From assembly GCA_030247855.1 (NCBI GenBank), contig JAPDRN010000117.1:1-64000 (forward strand): a stretch of DNA of 64,000 bases. The letters are read 5' to 3'. A program made the translations under genes and the position numbers. Shown here one piece after another: positions 12,749 through 23,717 of the stretch. The notes under the pieces were generated by a model, which saw only the letters and a list, made by a program, of their open reading frames with translations, was not told the origin of the DNA and ran no database searches. Position 1 is the stretch's first letter, and each line of letters begins with the position of its first letter. The DNA is from Knufia peltigerae (lineage: Eukaryota > Ascomycota > Eurotiomycetes > Chaetothyriales > Trichomeriaceae).

Positions 12749-14217
12749 CCGACTTGACAGTCTCCTTCTCGTCGTAAGGATTTAGTGCAGGGATCTCAGC
12801 TCGTACGTGCATCCCCACGCCGGTCAATCGAACTCATCCGGAAAATTCTGGTCTGACCTCGAGACGCTCGTCATCCTCTCCGGTAGTTGAGTAAGCACCC
12901 GGTCGGCACTACTTGAATATTCGCATACTGGGCGTCCAAGTTGAAGTGGCACACTCGACCTGGGACGGCCTATTTGAGGAGACCTAAATAGGCAATGCAC
13001 ACAATTCGTATACCTTGCCGAACACGGGCCTGTGTGAGTATCACCACAGCCCGGATTCCCTTCTTCCACTTAGATCTTCTGCTTGTTACCTACCGCTACG
13101 GCTCGACGGCAGAGGCTGTCCGTAATCGTAACCATTGTCCCAGCATGGCCAGGGTTTCCATACGAAGCAGTTAAGCGGTATTTGTTCCAGGGCCGACACT
13201 CGTTTATGACTTCTCGTGGCAGCCAAAGTCTGCATCGAGTCTAGTGTGTTCTGTTTTACGATGCTCCTCAAGCCATAATTGCCTGCTCTCGAGCCCGCGG
13301 GTCTCGCTTGCATCCTAATGCACGTTACACCGAGGATTCGTCATAACGTCCCGTCCAGGCGTGGTTAAGCTGGTGGTAAGTGAGATAGATCTAGGCGGCA
13401 AAAGTCACGGTCGACTGACCAAAAAGCCTTGCATGAAACCCACACTGCATGTCAATGAGAGACAGTAACTTCTGTCTAAAATTGCCACCTTGTGGTCTGC
13501 CAAATCGAGGCTAGTACCGGGTCACGGCTGCTGCTTCGGTGGCGAGTTGACCACTTTTGATGAACGCGCGAAATGGCTACCCAGTTTCTTCGATGATTGC
13601 CTCTATCGATGGTTGTCTGTCTGAGACCTAGAGTAAAAGTTATAAATAGGAACGTCTCTCCGTGATAGTTTTGAGTTGGACTCCTTGTCTTCTCATCACC
13701 GTAGGATCGTGCATTGTCTTCTTTCGAGGCCTTTGAATTCGCGCGTGATTATCTCCCTGCAAAGCGCTGTCAGATATCTGCTCGACAAGAATCCCGCGAT
13801 CTCTTCAAACTCATATTGTCTCCTATTCGTTGGTGGGTTGATTCAGCCTCTTCTACCACAATCGCCAGTCCTTCGCTGGGGTGACTGGACCACTACCACC
13901 CAAATCTGTGCTCGAGACTCTGTCACCCGGTCGCACTGCCAATACTCTATAACTGTCCAGCACGACAGATCTCACCCCACCCTACCTTTGTAATTGTTGT
14001 TACTTTTCTCCGTATGTCTGTCGGTTTCATTCCCCAAGTTCCTTGCTTGTCCCTCCACCGCCGCAAATAGGTCACCAGTCCCTCGTCTTTTCCCTTGCAC
14101 AGTGCAAGGTAGTCACTTACAGGGTAACTGTTCTCTGCGGGCTGACACGGTGCAATTGCGAGAAGCAACTCGGTCGACTTCAGGGCTTTCTAAAACCGTT
14201 CACCTCCTAGCACCACC

Positions 14218-14509
14218 ATGCCTGGCAAAAGTAAAACGCCGAGCGGCATGCTTGATTCTTACCTTTATCAGACCAACACCTTCACCGACCGCCTAGCTCA
14301 ACATGGGCATGTCTTAGGACTCGCGACGTCATCAGAAAATGACGCCGCCGCTCTTCGTAGGGCGAAGAACGATATGACAGCAATGACAGACCCAGTGTTG
14401 CTGCGACGGGCTCGAGAAGATCAGCAAGGTATGGCATCCATTGTCCATTAAAAGGTTGTTCTTTCTGATACGTATAGGTCTTATGGACGGCTCGCGATCC
14501 TACACTTAG
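14218..14509 (+). CDS. Candidate small protein, 80 aa, two exons
   Basis: Low-confidence gene. The ATG sits in a good fungal start context (caccaccATGcc) after CT-rich sequence. Exon 1 is 14218-14428; a 49-nt intron has a GTATGG donor, a CTGATA branch-like site and a GTATAG acceptor; exon 2 is 14478-14509. The product begins MPGKSKTPSGMLDSYLYQ and ends REDQQGLMDGSRSYT. It is hydrophilic, with no membrane segment and no family I recognise. A TATA-like box at 13641 is about 570 bp upstream. The splice could be a coincidence; without it the frame stops seven codons later. Confidence 0.33.
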
Positions 14510-15806
14510 ATTAACTGGTGGAGCAGAAAGAGGCTCTCGCAGTGATGCAGCCATTTCTCGCTTCTAACGGTCTGGGTTCTTGGGTTAGCGAAGGTTTCAG
14601 AGGGTTTCGGCTTGTACGCTGCTAGTTGATCGAACGTGCTTATCACGGCATGTCGTTTCCGTAATGTAAGGAGTTTTTCATTGAGGGCCGGACAGTGTTG
14701 AGCAACTTCGCAATGAAATCAACGCGTTCAAGACCACAAAAAGACGTGACGCGTCTGGATAGAGTAAACGCGTAATGCGTCATTCCACGTGACCGTCCTA
14801 AAGAGTGTGCTTCCTGTTGGCCTCAATGGGCAACATCATTGAAAATATTCGTATGGCTCTTCAACAATGTTTCATGATTCGACCAATATTCCGTTCGACT
14901 GTGAGGCCCAGCTAGACATTATGTGCCAGATCTTCTGAATAACAGAGAATTCATCAGACAATTCGCTGTTGCTTAGGCCCTTCAAAGTCGTCGTTGATCG
15001 GCATTACCGGCAATTAGGTACATACAGACTCACTTCTCGAAAAATGCATTACCGGCTTGGCGTATATGAGGAGTCTCCAAGTACATATCTGACCCTCGAA
15101 TCAGTCCACCGAACGGAGTACGAGACGAGTATGTGGTAAGCTCTTGGCAGTCTCTCTACAAGGGATCGTTTGTAGGACTCACCGCCTCCCTCTAGCAGGG
15201 ACTCTAGCTATGAATGTTTCCAGAGGAATCATGCCCACCATTTTTTCTCTATATGCAGAGATAGCATCCATCGCAGACGAGTCATCAGCTGGCTACCGTC
15301 TCGCATGTCTCAACGAGTATCTGTCAATCACGCAACCATTGACCCCAACCGAAATCCCCGGGAAGCGACCTATATTGCCAGATCTGCATATTATTGTGGA
15401 GACCTTATCCAACATGTCCCGCTTGCTATACTCGATCAATGCTCGAATGTCGCCGACGTCCTAGATAGCGGACGATTCTACTGGCTCGCCTTCACAACTC
15501 GTCCCACAAGGACAGTACTTGAGAGAATCTGCTCCTGTACTCGTTTGTACTCCACGATCCCACCCTCAATACTCCGTACAACTTGGAGAACTTGTGGAGG
15601 TTTACGACAATCTGGAGGACTCGGCGATACTTGGAGAAAGACCTAAGAGGTGTCCTTCATAGCCTATATGTTCCCATCAAAGGTAGGAAGTACCTCTCGA
15701 TGAACTGCCTACCCTAAAGTCCACTCGCCCTCCTCTCCCGTTCTGCCTCTTCACATATACCTAGGCCTTGACACCCGACAACCATCTCGATCTCTAACGA
15801 TCAGCC
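14510..15806. other. Intergenic region upstream of the ACS-type MFS gene
   Basis: 1.3 kb with ACGGAGTA at 15113-15120 and TACTCCGTA at 15570-15578. Two overlapping open frames at about 15140-15650 run in different registers and show no domain or good start. Nothing else seen. Confidence 0.4.
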
Positions 15807-17546
15807 ATGACGGATCTCACACACATAGATACCGTCACAAAAGTCGAAGTCGCCGCTCAAGAAGATGTCGAAAAGATATCCCAAACGGATGCTGGGTTCG
15901 ACAAACAAGCTACAACGAAACTCCTTCGGAAGATCGACCTCGCCGTAATTCCCCTGGTCACGATTTTGTACCTGCTTAGTTTTCTAGACAGGGCGAACAT
16001 CGGCAATGCTCGCCTGGCAGGACTCGAGGAAGATCTGGGCATGAAAGGTCTCGACTACAATGTGAGTATATGCCTGGCCTCAATGATATACCTACTCACC
16101 TTGTACAGATCGCCGTCGTCGCTTTCTATCCGCTTTACATCATTTCCGAAGTGCCTTCCAATCTCATTTTAAAGAAATTGAAGCCTTCGACATGGATTCC
16201 CACAATCATGATCGCCTGGTCAATTTGTAACACCTTGATGGGCATCGTACACAACTTCGGCGGCCTCATCGCCGCACGTATATTCTTGGGTCTGACCGAG
16301 GGCGGCTTGTTTCCCGGCGTGGCATTCTACATCACTGTAAGTGCTCCTTCACCCAAGAATGTGACATGGAGAGACCTCACATACCACAAAAGCCAACCCG
16401 GATCTGACAAGATTACTTAGATGTGGTATAAGCGTCACGAGTGCGGATACCGCATTTCCCTCGTCTACTCGGCTGCTACTGTCGCCGGCGCTTTTGGAGG
16501 CCTCCTTGCGCGTGGGATAATGGAGATGGGAGGCGTGGCTGGCAGGCCGGGATGGTCTTGGATCTTCATCCTCGAAGGCTCAGCTACTTTCCTCGTCGCC
16601 GTCGCGGCATACTTGCTGATGACGGATTACCCGTCCGAAGCGAAATTCCTGACACCAGCGGAACGAGTCGAGGTGGCCCGAAGACTGGCAGAGGATCGAA
16701 ATGTGCTCGCCGAAGAGTTCGACATCAAGTATTTCTACCATGCCATTCAAGATTGGAAGATCTGGCTACATGTGTTAATTACGATATGGTGAGTCACATC
16801 CCCCCACCCCATGGCGTTTCCTCTTGGCTCATTGCCCCTTGAAGCACGTTCACGCCGGTCTATTCGATCGCGCTCTTCCTCCCGACTATCGTCAGTACGC
16901 TTGGCTACGCGAATGAAAAGGCACAACTCATGTCGGTGCCTCCTTATGTGGTGGCTTGCTTCTTCTGCATAAGTACCGGCATCTTGGCCGATAGGCTACG
17001 CACTCGGGGTGTCTTCATGCTCGGTGCCTCGGCCTTGGGAATTTGGGGTATGATTATGACCGTGGCGTCGACAAACTATCACGTCAAATATGCAGGTTGC
17101 GTGCTGGCCGCGGCGGGCTGTTACTCGACGGTTCCGCAGGGCGTCGCTTGGAACAGTGGCAACGTGGGCGGTGCGGTCAAGCGGAGTGTGGCGATTGCCT
17201 TGCATGTCGGATGGTAAGCCTCTTTCGTAACTCATGCCGATAAGAACGCGAACGGAAAGTTCTTGAGCTAACGAACTTTACGTCTCCCAGTGGTAATATT
17301 GGAGGCGTCATCTCCTCGTTCATATTCCTGCCCAAGGATTCGCCTCGTTTTGTCCCTGGGTTCTGCATACTCATCGCTCTTTTGTCCGTGGCATTTCTGG
17401 GATCCCTGGTCATGACAATTTACCTGAGACAAGAAAATGCCAGGCGGGATCGGGAGTACAAGGCGCCCGAGGACTACACGGAAGCGGAGAAGCGGTTGGA
17501 AAGAGAAAAGGGCGATTCTGCTACCTTTTTCAGATACACTGTGTAG
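15807..17546 (+). CDS. MFS transporter, anion:cation symporter (ACS/Dal5/Tna1-like) family
   Basis: Five exons, 15807-16061, 16109-16336, 16421-16788, 16845-17213 and 17291-17546, give 491 aa. The frame is continuous across all four introns; the third has an unusual TTGAAG acceptor. The hydrophilic N terminus is followed by KLLRKIDLAVIPLVTILYLLSFLDRANIGNARLAGL, the hallmark start of TM1 in the allantoate/nicotinate-type ACS family. The segment ARIFLGLTEGGLFPGVAFYIT(MWYKRHE) is the family's TM4 signature. There are about 12 TM helices, and the C tail (RREYKAPEDYTEAEKRLEREKGDS-like) is charged. It is a plasma-membrane proton symporter for a small organic anion or vitamin; the substrate cannot be told. 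No catabolic partner gene lies beside it. Confidence 0.9.
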
Positions 17547-19397
17547 TAGCAGGGCCATCCATGTAAATCTGGAAACTTCACGCTACTTTCTTGTTCCCTG
17601 GAAACGCCAGCATCCCAAGGATTATCCCTGCCTCCTTTCGACGACGACATAACGTTACCCAATATCGAGCAAAAAGGGAAGGTCGCCAGCCCTGTGTCAA
17701 TTGTCGGCGACGTTCGGACGACAAGGACGCCCTATCTAGTCGTTTTGTCTGTAAGGAATTGCATGCATCAACCCCGGACGGGGCACTTCGGGATGGTGTC
17801 TAGGTCCTTCAGATACATACATGATTGGGTGCCGTGTTCAGGGGGATGATCAAAAGTGAGGCGATTCTGACACTCCTTAGCTTGAGGTTACTCCTACTCG
17901 TATGATACTTGATTGCTCCTCCCATGGTTCACCTCGTCAGTCGTCACGATTTTTTACTTCTCACCCACGGGCGAGTTTGACAGACTCTAGGCATTCGGAC
18001 GATGGATATGGAGTTGTGTCATGAAATAAATGATAACGGAGGTCGCCTGGGGAATGTCCGCCCGAAAGTACTTGGCAGCTAGGGTTTTGATTTCGATCTC
18101 TCAGCCAGCCAGACGTTTACGTTCCACAGAGTATCGAGGAGTGACATGCCATGTCCCATGCTTAGAGCCTACGTGACGCAGTGCGACTCATCAAATCGAG
18201 ATGAAGTTTGAAGACGTACGTCCTTTTCCCGAAGATATGGATTTGGCCAAACAAAAATTCTCCGTATCCTTACGGATGACACCCACCGACTCCCTAATAA
18301 GGATAGGATTGCTAGACGATACCTACCTAGCCACCGCACGGGCGGTCGAGCGGTGACAGCGCCCGGTCAAATACCACTACAATACTACCGTACTTACTTG
18401 CAGAAAGTACCATTGTCCCCCTGGTCCCTGTTCCCAAGGCAGGGTTTTGGGAGGGTCTCGGTCGTGCATCCCCATACGCGCGCCTTGTCAATCACTTTGA
18501 TCACATTCGGTGTGTCGCCGTCGAATGACCATTTAGGCTTGCTTTGGGGTTCGTCCCGTTCCGCACGCGACCAACTGGAGGTAAAGTATCGACTTTTCTA
18601 CGAGTACCAGCAGAAGGATCGTATTTCTTTCGTCGGATGCAAACCAAGCTAATTCGGTCTCGTACAAGTCTCGTGTGTTTGTCTCTTGTTCCGGGAGTGG
18701 TGTTGACGCCTTTTTTTGTCCCTTCTCCCTCTGCCGTTGGCCCACGCGGGCGTGGGGGTTATGTCTCCTAGACATCGAACCCAAACGTTTCCCGACGAGC
18801 CGTGACGAGGTGGACGGCGGTCGGAACTCACAGTCATGATTCGTTTTCCCCGATGGATGAGGGCCCTTCCTGTATCTTCGGCATGACAGTCCCGAAAAGG
18901 GGACCGTTCAAGGCTACTGATCACGATGATGATGGTGATGATGGTTTGGTCATTATCCGACCTTCCACCGTGTGTACCAGGCCTGGATCTTGGTATAAAT
19001 AAGACCAAAGCCCTTGGGCATGTACCACGTTTTTGGGATCAGGACATACGTGACATACATGCTCGATACTGAATACCTACTGGACGGCACATGCGCTTTT
19101 CAGCATTCATTGATCTACATTGTACTTCTTGCACGGGTAGGGATTGTACCTAACCTATCATATTCCACGTACCCAAATTCCAGAACGGAAAATCGATAAA
19201 CAAAGTACTCGGTAAGATACCTCTAGATCACCAAGTCACTTACTTGTTTTAGGTACACCGTATTCAGGTATACGATACCGTTCCTAAACAAGTCTCGAAG
19301 ACTCGAACCTCCCAACCAACCCCCGTCGGTCACTCGCCTCGCGGTCCACGATCGTCAAGAAACCTCTCAGGAAAAAAGAACGAAAGAAAGAGAAACG
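17547..19397. other. Intergenic region, 1.85 kb
   Basis: CTCCGTA lies at 18260, within a small inverted repeat (TCCGTA-tcct-TACGGA). A TATA-like TATAAATAAG is at 18994-19003. A purine-rich A/G tract (about 19370-19397) immediately precedes the candidate start at 19398. Short ORFs here are not convincing. Confidence 0.4.
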
Positions 19398-19918
19398 ATG
19401 TCTCAAATCACCAGGTACATATACCACTCGAGTACTCATACATCCCCTTTTTTGGTCATTTAGGTCGTTTTATCATTTTGGTTCCTACAACCTTCCCAAT
19501 TTGGTCTGATATACCCACTTTCTTCAGGACCGACAGTACTGAAGTGTCATGCGAATATCGACATGCCGCCCACAACAACGACGGCCACGGCGACGGCGAC
19601 AGCCAAGGCATGTTGAACTCATACATCTACACCACCAGCACCACCGTCTTAGACTTTATCCTCCTTGGGAGACGCAGCACGCGATCCTACTCACGTTCAC
19701 ACGCACGCATACTCGATGCGATGATGACAATGCAACCACAACACTTACGACAACACTCACGACCACTTGACGACGACACCAACGACACCAACAGACACCA
19801 GATCGGACGATGCACCAACGTCTCGGAACTCATGACTTTCATGGATCGAATCACGGACGCCAAAATCGTCAGAGAGGCAATCGTCTTTCGTCCCTTGCTT
19901 GTCGACAGGGACTATTGA
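19398..19918 (+). CDS. Candidate hypothetical protein, 135 aa, two exons
   Basis: Low-confidence gene. ATG 19398 follows an A/G-rich leader (gaaagaaagagaaacgATG) of the kind seen before the MFS gene at 38653 and the GST gene at 55524. Exon 1 is 19398-19414 with donor GTACAT; a 113-nt intron ends CTTTCTTCAG; exon 2 is 19528-19918. The product is Asp/His/Thr-rich (HNNDGHGDGDSQG, DDDTNDTNRHQ) with no known domain. A TATA-like box is about 400 bp upstream. Part of the exon is low-complexity CAC/ACG sequence open in other frames too, so this may be chance. Confidence 0.3.
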
Positions 19919-20790
19919 CATCTCGACAACACAAAGGGCGCGGAGTATTATCGACAAGAAAACCCTGAAACTGCTTACCCTGGACCCTACGGTACATAAA
20001 GTACCTTGCATGCCAGGTACGGGAGGAGTATACCTTTTGGTAGCAAGCAAAACAATCCCCGGTGCTACGAAGGACCAGATGGGAGTTCACGATGATGAAA
20101 GATGATGACGATGAAGAATTGATGCTGTGGAATTGCAACGAGTCAAGGGCGAGGGGGGGAAAAGGACCAGGCATACATACAGACTACACAATTCCAGGGC
20201 AGCGCGGGAACAGGGCTGCAGTTGGCTGTTTCATCGTTGTACCCAATAACCATACGCCCAAAAGGACCGCTAAACAATTTTTTTTTAGCCACGCGCGCCC
20301 ATGTCAGTACTCCGTATTCGTCAAGTACCTACTGTAGGTAAATGGCAGGGGGGCGGAGGAGGGGAGACCGAAAAAATCGCCTATTGGGTCACCGTCAAGG
20401 CTACTTCCCTCCTAAAGTAAAAGTAGTTCTCCATTACAAAGGGACGGCAGAATGCACAGCATGGGCACCTTCGGACCCGGCGGTATATACCTGTAGGAAA
20501 ACAAGGTGCACCACATGACCGAGTAAAAGATACCATGCATACCTTGGCCTACTTTCCTAGGTACCTATCTACGAACGACCCAACCAAAGTGAGGGCAAGA
20601 GTAGAGAAATGGGAATGACGATATCCAGTACTCCTATATTCGGTAAGCCCAGAAAAACATTCCAATCTATGTACTTTGAATCTATAGTAAGTAAAGTTTC
20701 TACTCTTATTTACCGGTAAAGTCACAAATCTATCAAGAGGCATGGCATGTGTGTGTGTGTGTGTGTGTGTGTGTCCGACAGTACTGCGTA
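19919..20790. other. Intergenic region with GT microsatellite
   Basis: 3' flank of the hydrolase gene. TACTCCGTA is at 20308-20316 and the (GT)13 tract at 20749-20774. No gene seen. Confidence 0.5.
20749..20774. repeat. (GT)13 microsatellite
   Basis: Uninterrupted GT dinucleotide run of 26 nt, 17 nt from the stop codon of the minus-strand hydrolase gene, so it probably lies within its 3' UTR. Confidence 0.95.
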
Positions 20791-22029
20791 CTAATCGGTC
20801 CTTTTCCAAAAGTCAAGTATGGAGTCCACTACTTGACTGCCCATGACGATTGGCACATCATGGGCCGCGTCAAAGACTGCAAACTCGACATTCTCAGGTC
20901 CCAACAGGGCGGTGGCGTCTTCCTCGACCTCTTGCCTGATGATGATGGGGTCCTTGGCTCCGAGGATGATGAGAACCTTTTTCTGCTTGCCTCCTCCTTC
21001 CCCTTCTTCTTGCTTGTTTTGTCGCCGCAGACGTTCGCCCACGATACGCCAACGGTCATGCTCGGTCCTTATGGGCCCGTGTCGGATGCTCGAAATGAAG
21101 GCTGGCACGAACCCAGGGTGATTGTCGAGCTGGTGACTGACCGCCTTCTCCACCGTGACATGAGGACGGGCTTTTGATATGATCGCCCGAGAGTTGGATT
21201 CGATGTTGACCTCCGCCTGGACGGCTTGAGTCGCGTCAACGACGACGACGTTTGTTCTGGCGGTGGTGGTCTTGTCCGAACCTTCCTCCGGCGGTGGAGG
21301 GGGTGCCAGAGGCGTACGAAGTCGTCGCTTCACGAGACGCTGTAGCAGGGTCTCCGGGATGATGCCCTCGGAGTAGATGATCCGACTCTGGCGGCTGATG
21401 TGGTAAGGTCGGAGTAATCCGGCTGGGGCAAACAGGATGAGACTGTCGACGAGATCGCCAAAGTACGAAGTGAAGGTCGTGGCTATGCCGCCGCCGAGGG
21501 AGTACCCGACGAGCGCAAACTTGCCGGAGCCCTTGCCCGTCCAGGAGAGTGGTGAAGACGCCAGGACCAGCAGGATCTGCGTCGTGAACAATCTGACGTC
21601 GTGTCGGACGTCGTTGGCGGTGTCGGAATAGCCCCTTCCGAAAAGATCAAACAGCATGACCCGACAGCCGTGCTTGTCCACGAGTGCGTTGGCGACCGCG
21701 CCCAGGCTTACGGCGGGCGTGCTGATGCCGTGGACGAGAAGTACCTTGCGTCCGTCCTCCGGGCCGAACTCGTAGACCCTGATCGAGCCGTAGGGAGTGT
21801 CGACGTCTCTCGCCCCCGGTAAGACGTCGGGCGGGTAGGGTAACTCTCCTTTCTCGGCATCGGACAATCTGGGTAACAATGTCGACCGTGGTGAACGGTA
21901 TATGTAGCTTTCGTGGGAGCTGCCGAAGAGCCTCGCCGTCAACGCGCCAGCAGCAAAAAAACACGTCCCGGCCAAGAAGAGCCTCCAGTCCGGGAGGCTC
22001 GTGGACTTGCTAAGACTCATCATCCTCAT
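20791..22029 (-). CDS. Membrane-anchored alpha/beta hydrolase
   Basis: Single exon, 412 aa. A hydrophobic segment at residues 14-33 (WRLFLAGTCFFAAGALTARL) is a likely signal anchor. The fold follows: oxyanion-type LLVHGIS (97-103), nucleophile elbow GYSLGG with Ser177, acid Asp360 in ILGAKDPI and His390 in FDAAHDVP. A charged, proline-rich stretch at about 240-265 and a Gly/Glu/Lys-rich stretch at about 335-351 interrupt the cap and look like disordered loops. The triad is complete, so it should be an active serine hydrolase (esterase, lipase or epoxide-hydrolase-like), probably facing the ER or vacuolar lumen. The substrate is unknown. Its neighbour JIP5 is transcribed in the same direction but is functionally unrelated. 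Confidence 0.85.
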   Translation of the reverse strand: MRMMSLSKSTSLPDWRLFLAGTCFFAAGALTARLFGSSHESYIYRSPRSTLLPRLSDAEKGELPYPPDVLPGARDVDTPYGSIRVYEFGPEDGRKVLLVHGISTPAVSLGAVANALVDKHGCRVMLFDLFGRGYSDTANDVRHDVRLFTTQILLVLASSPLSWTGKGSGKFALVGYSLGGGIATTFTSYFGDLVDSLILFAPAGLLRPYHISRQSRIIYSEGIIPETLLQRLVKRRLRTPLAPPPPPEEGSDKTTTARTNVVVVDATQAVQAEVNIESNSRAIISKARPHVTVEKAVSHQLDNHPGFVPAFISSIRHGPIRTEHDRWRIVGERLRRQNKQEEGEGGGKQKKVLIILGAKDPIIIRQEVEEDATALLGPENVEFAVFDAAHDVPIVMGSQVVDSILDFWKRTD

Positions 22030-22361
22030 GCATCATCCAACAGGAAAGAAAAGAGTACTCTTTTAAGAAATATGTATTTAATAATGTTCCCTTATCAGCC
22101 GGGTTCATGTGGAAAAATAATCACGGAGATCTCAGACCTCGGCTAAACTAATTAGCCCAACGATTAAACACTCCATTGGGAAAACCAACGAGTCACGCGA
22201 AATCTGGACGAAGTAGTTCGTATAGTTACGACAAGTGATATACTGACAAAGACACCAGAGAGCTTTTACACAACAGGATGGCTGGTTGGCATGTATGTAC
22301 AAAACCCTGGGTATCATTATTCACAACACAGCATTATTGCCCTTCCCTTCAGACTCCATTA
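22030..22361. other. Intergenic spacer between hydrolase and JIP5
   Basis: 332 bp; promoter of the minus-strand hydrolase and 3' flank of JIP5. AT-rich near 22060-22090. Nothing else seen. Confidence 0.5.
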
Positions 22362-23717
22362 TCACAGCGAGAAATCGAGTGCTTTTCCACCAGACTTGTC
22401 CTTGCCTTTACCTCGCTTTCGCTTTTTCCGTTTACCTTTGGGATGAGATTCTTCATCGCTACTGTCTCCCATGTCGGAGTCGTCCCCATCTGTACCGTCT
22501 TCGTCGTCATCAGAGGACAGATCATGTTTGGTGCCTGCGGCCCTACCTCCCCCGGGAAGGCCCTTCGCTTCAGTCCATACCTTCACCGTCTGTCCACCTC
22601 CGCTGAGCATTCTCCCTTCGATGTCGAAGCCGAGGGCAACAACGCCATCGATATCGTCATGTTTGATGTCCAATTCATTCAAAACGCCATTACGGCCGAT
22701 CCGCAGGAAGCGGACTCGACCGTCCTCCAGTCCTGCAGCCACGAGCTTCTCGTTCATCTTGAGTTTGCCCTTTCCGTAGCCAAATGGTACTTCGGTCAGG
22801 CTTTCAACACCGAGGCCACTTCGGTCCACGACAATCCGCTCATCGAGATCATCCCAGACACCTTTCTCCCAAAGGCTAACCACGCCATCGCCCTGACCGA
22901 CAAGAATCTTCTCACCGACACTTGTACCACCTTTCTTCAAGCCTTGAATGAGTGTAACACTGGTAAGTTCGATCTCTTGGTCTTCGCTCGTAGCGATCGT
23001 ACCCTTTCGGAGATCCGTTACCGCAAGGGTCGAACCTCCTACAGTCACCCACTGTTTTGGGAACCCGCTCGTGCTGGTCTCACTGGCGGGCAGAGGTACC
23101 AGGGCGTTGACATGTTCTCCCCCATGTGGTTCCCATATTTGACTCGCCTTTGCCACGATTTCTCTTCCACCCTGCCGTAAGTCTTGCAGGTATAGCTTGC
23201 CCGAGTCCGTCCCAAGAAGGAGAGTCTGTGGTGTCAAGGCATGAAGAACCGACGGCTCGTCCAGTTCCGGCAGACCGCGAATCTCTGGTATTGCTATCTT
23301 CCCGACGACTTTACCAGTCTCTGTTACGAAGGACTTGACCAACCCATCGGTTCCTGCAGAGTAGCACATCTCGCCATCATGACTGAACGTCAGACATCGA
23401 CATGAGCCCTTGTGTCTTTTTGTACTCCAGACGGTATCTATTGCGCCAAGTCCACTTTCTGAAGCACTCGCCGAAGACGATCTGCGCAGCGACGAGGATA
23501 TCGGGGTTGAACCATGGCCATTTACGGGATTTGTAGTGTTGGGTGTAGGTTCGGAACTGTCTTGAGAGGCGCTCTCAATCACATCTGAGTCGGAGGGAAG
23601 TTTGTACGCTTGGACATGTCCTGAGGACAAGCCGACTGCGAAAATAGGTTCTGAAGGATGAATGACCTGAGCGAAGAGGTCCGATTGAAGAGGCAAGGTG
23701 CAGATCGTGTCGAACAT
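22362..23717 (-). CDS. JIP5: WD repeat protein JIP5
   Basis: Single exon, 451 aa. It opens with MFDTICTLPLQSDLFAQVIHP followed by FAVGLSSGHVQAYKLP, the typical start of JIP5, an essential WD40 protein linked to 60S ribosome biogenesis. WD-like blades recur, for example GSCRCLTFSHDGEMCYSAGTDG, TLLLGTDSGKLYLQDLR, LVGQGDGVVSLWEKG and LVAAGLEDGRVRFLRIG. The C terminus has an acidic stretch (SSDDDEDGTDGDDSDMGDSSDEE) then a Lys/Arg tail (KGKRKKRKRGKGKDKSGGK), consistent with nucleolar location. The length fits the family (about 400-490 aa). It is head-to-head with the MFS gene at 24516, about 0.8 kb apart. Confidence 0.93.
   Translation of the reverse strand: MFDTICTLPLQSDLFAQVIHPSEPIFAVGLSSGHVQAYKLPSDSDVIESASQDSSEPTPNTTNPVNGHGSTPISSSLRRSSSASASESGLGAIDTVWSTKRHKGSCRCLTFSHDGEMCYSAGTDGLVKSFVTETGKVVGKIAIPEIRGLPELDEPSVLHALTPQTLLLGTDSGKLYLQDLRQGGREIVAKASQIWEPHGGEHVNALVPLPASETSTSGFPKQWVTVGGSTLAVTDLRKGTIATSEDQEIELTSVTLIQGLKKGGTSVGEKILVGQGDGVVSLWEKGVWDDLDERIVVDRSGLGVESLTEVPFGYGKGKLKMNEKLVAAGLEDGRVRFLRIGRNGVLNELDIKHDDIDGVVALGFDIEGRMLSGGGQTVKVWTEAKGLPGGGRAAGTKHDLSSDDDEDGTDGDDSDMGDSSDEESHPKGKRKKRKRGKGKDKSGGKALDFSL

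Larger units (their letters stand above)
10146..14217. other. Gene-poor intergenic region, 4.1 kb
   Basis: Contains the imperfect inverted repeat 10307-10387, the palindrome 10820-10834, the hairpin 12725-12748, CTCCGTA at 12128 and 14008, and a TATA-like TATAAATAGG at 13641-13650 followed by CT-rich sequence. No ORF here shows a domain. Composition is not strongly AT-skewed, so I see no obvious repeat-induced point mutation block. Confidence 0.4.

Noticed and set aside
15144..15646. Overlapping open frames of 106 and 113 codons upstream of the ACS transporter
   Set aside because: Different registers, poor starts and no recognisable motif.
17591..17803. C-x2-C-R-R-R segment resembling a Zn2Cys6 start (CVNCRRRS) downstream of the ACS transporter
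   Set aside because: The remaining four cysteines are not spaced as a cluster and no exon chain continues it; it lies in the 3' flank of the transporter.
19260..19330. GACTCGAACCTCCC resembling a reverse-strand tRNA T-arm
   Set aside because: No matching acceptor, D or anticodon stem around it; no tRNA supported anywhere in the window.
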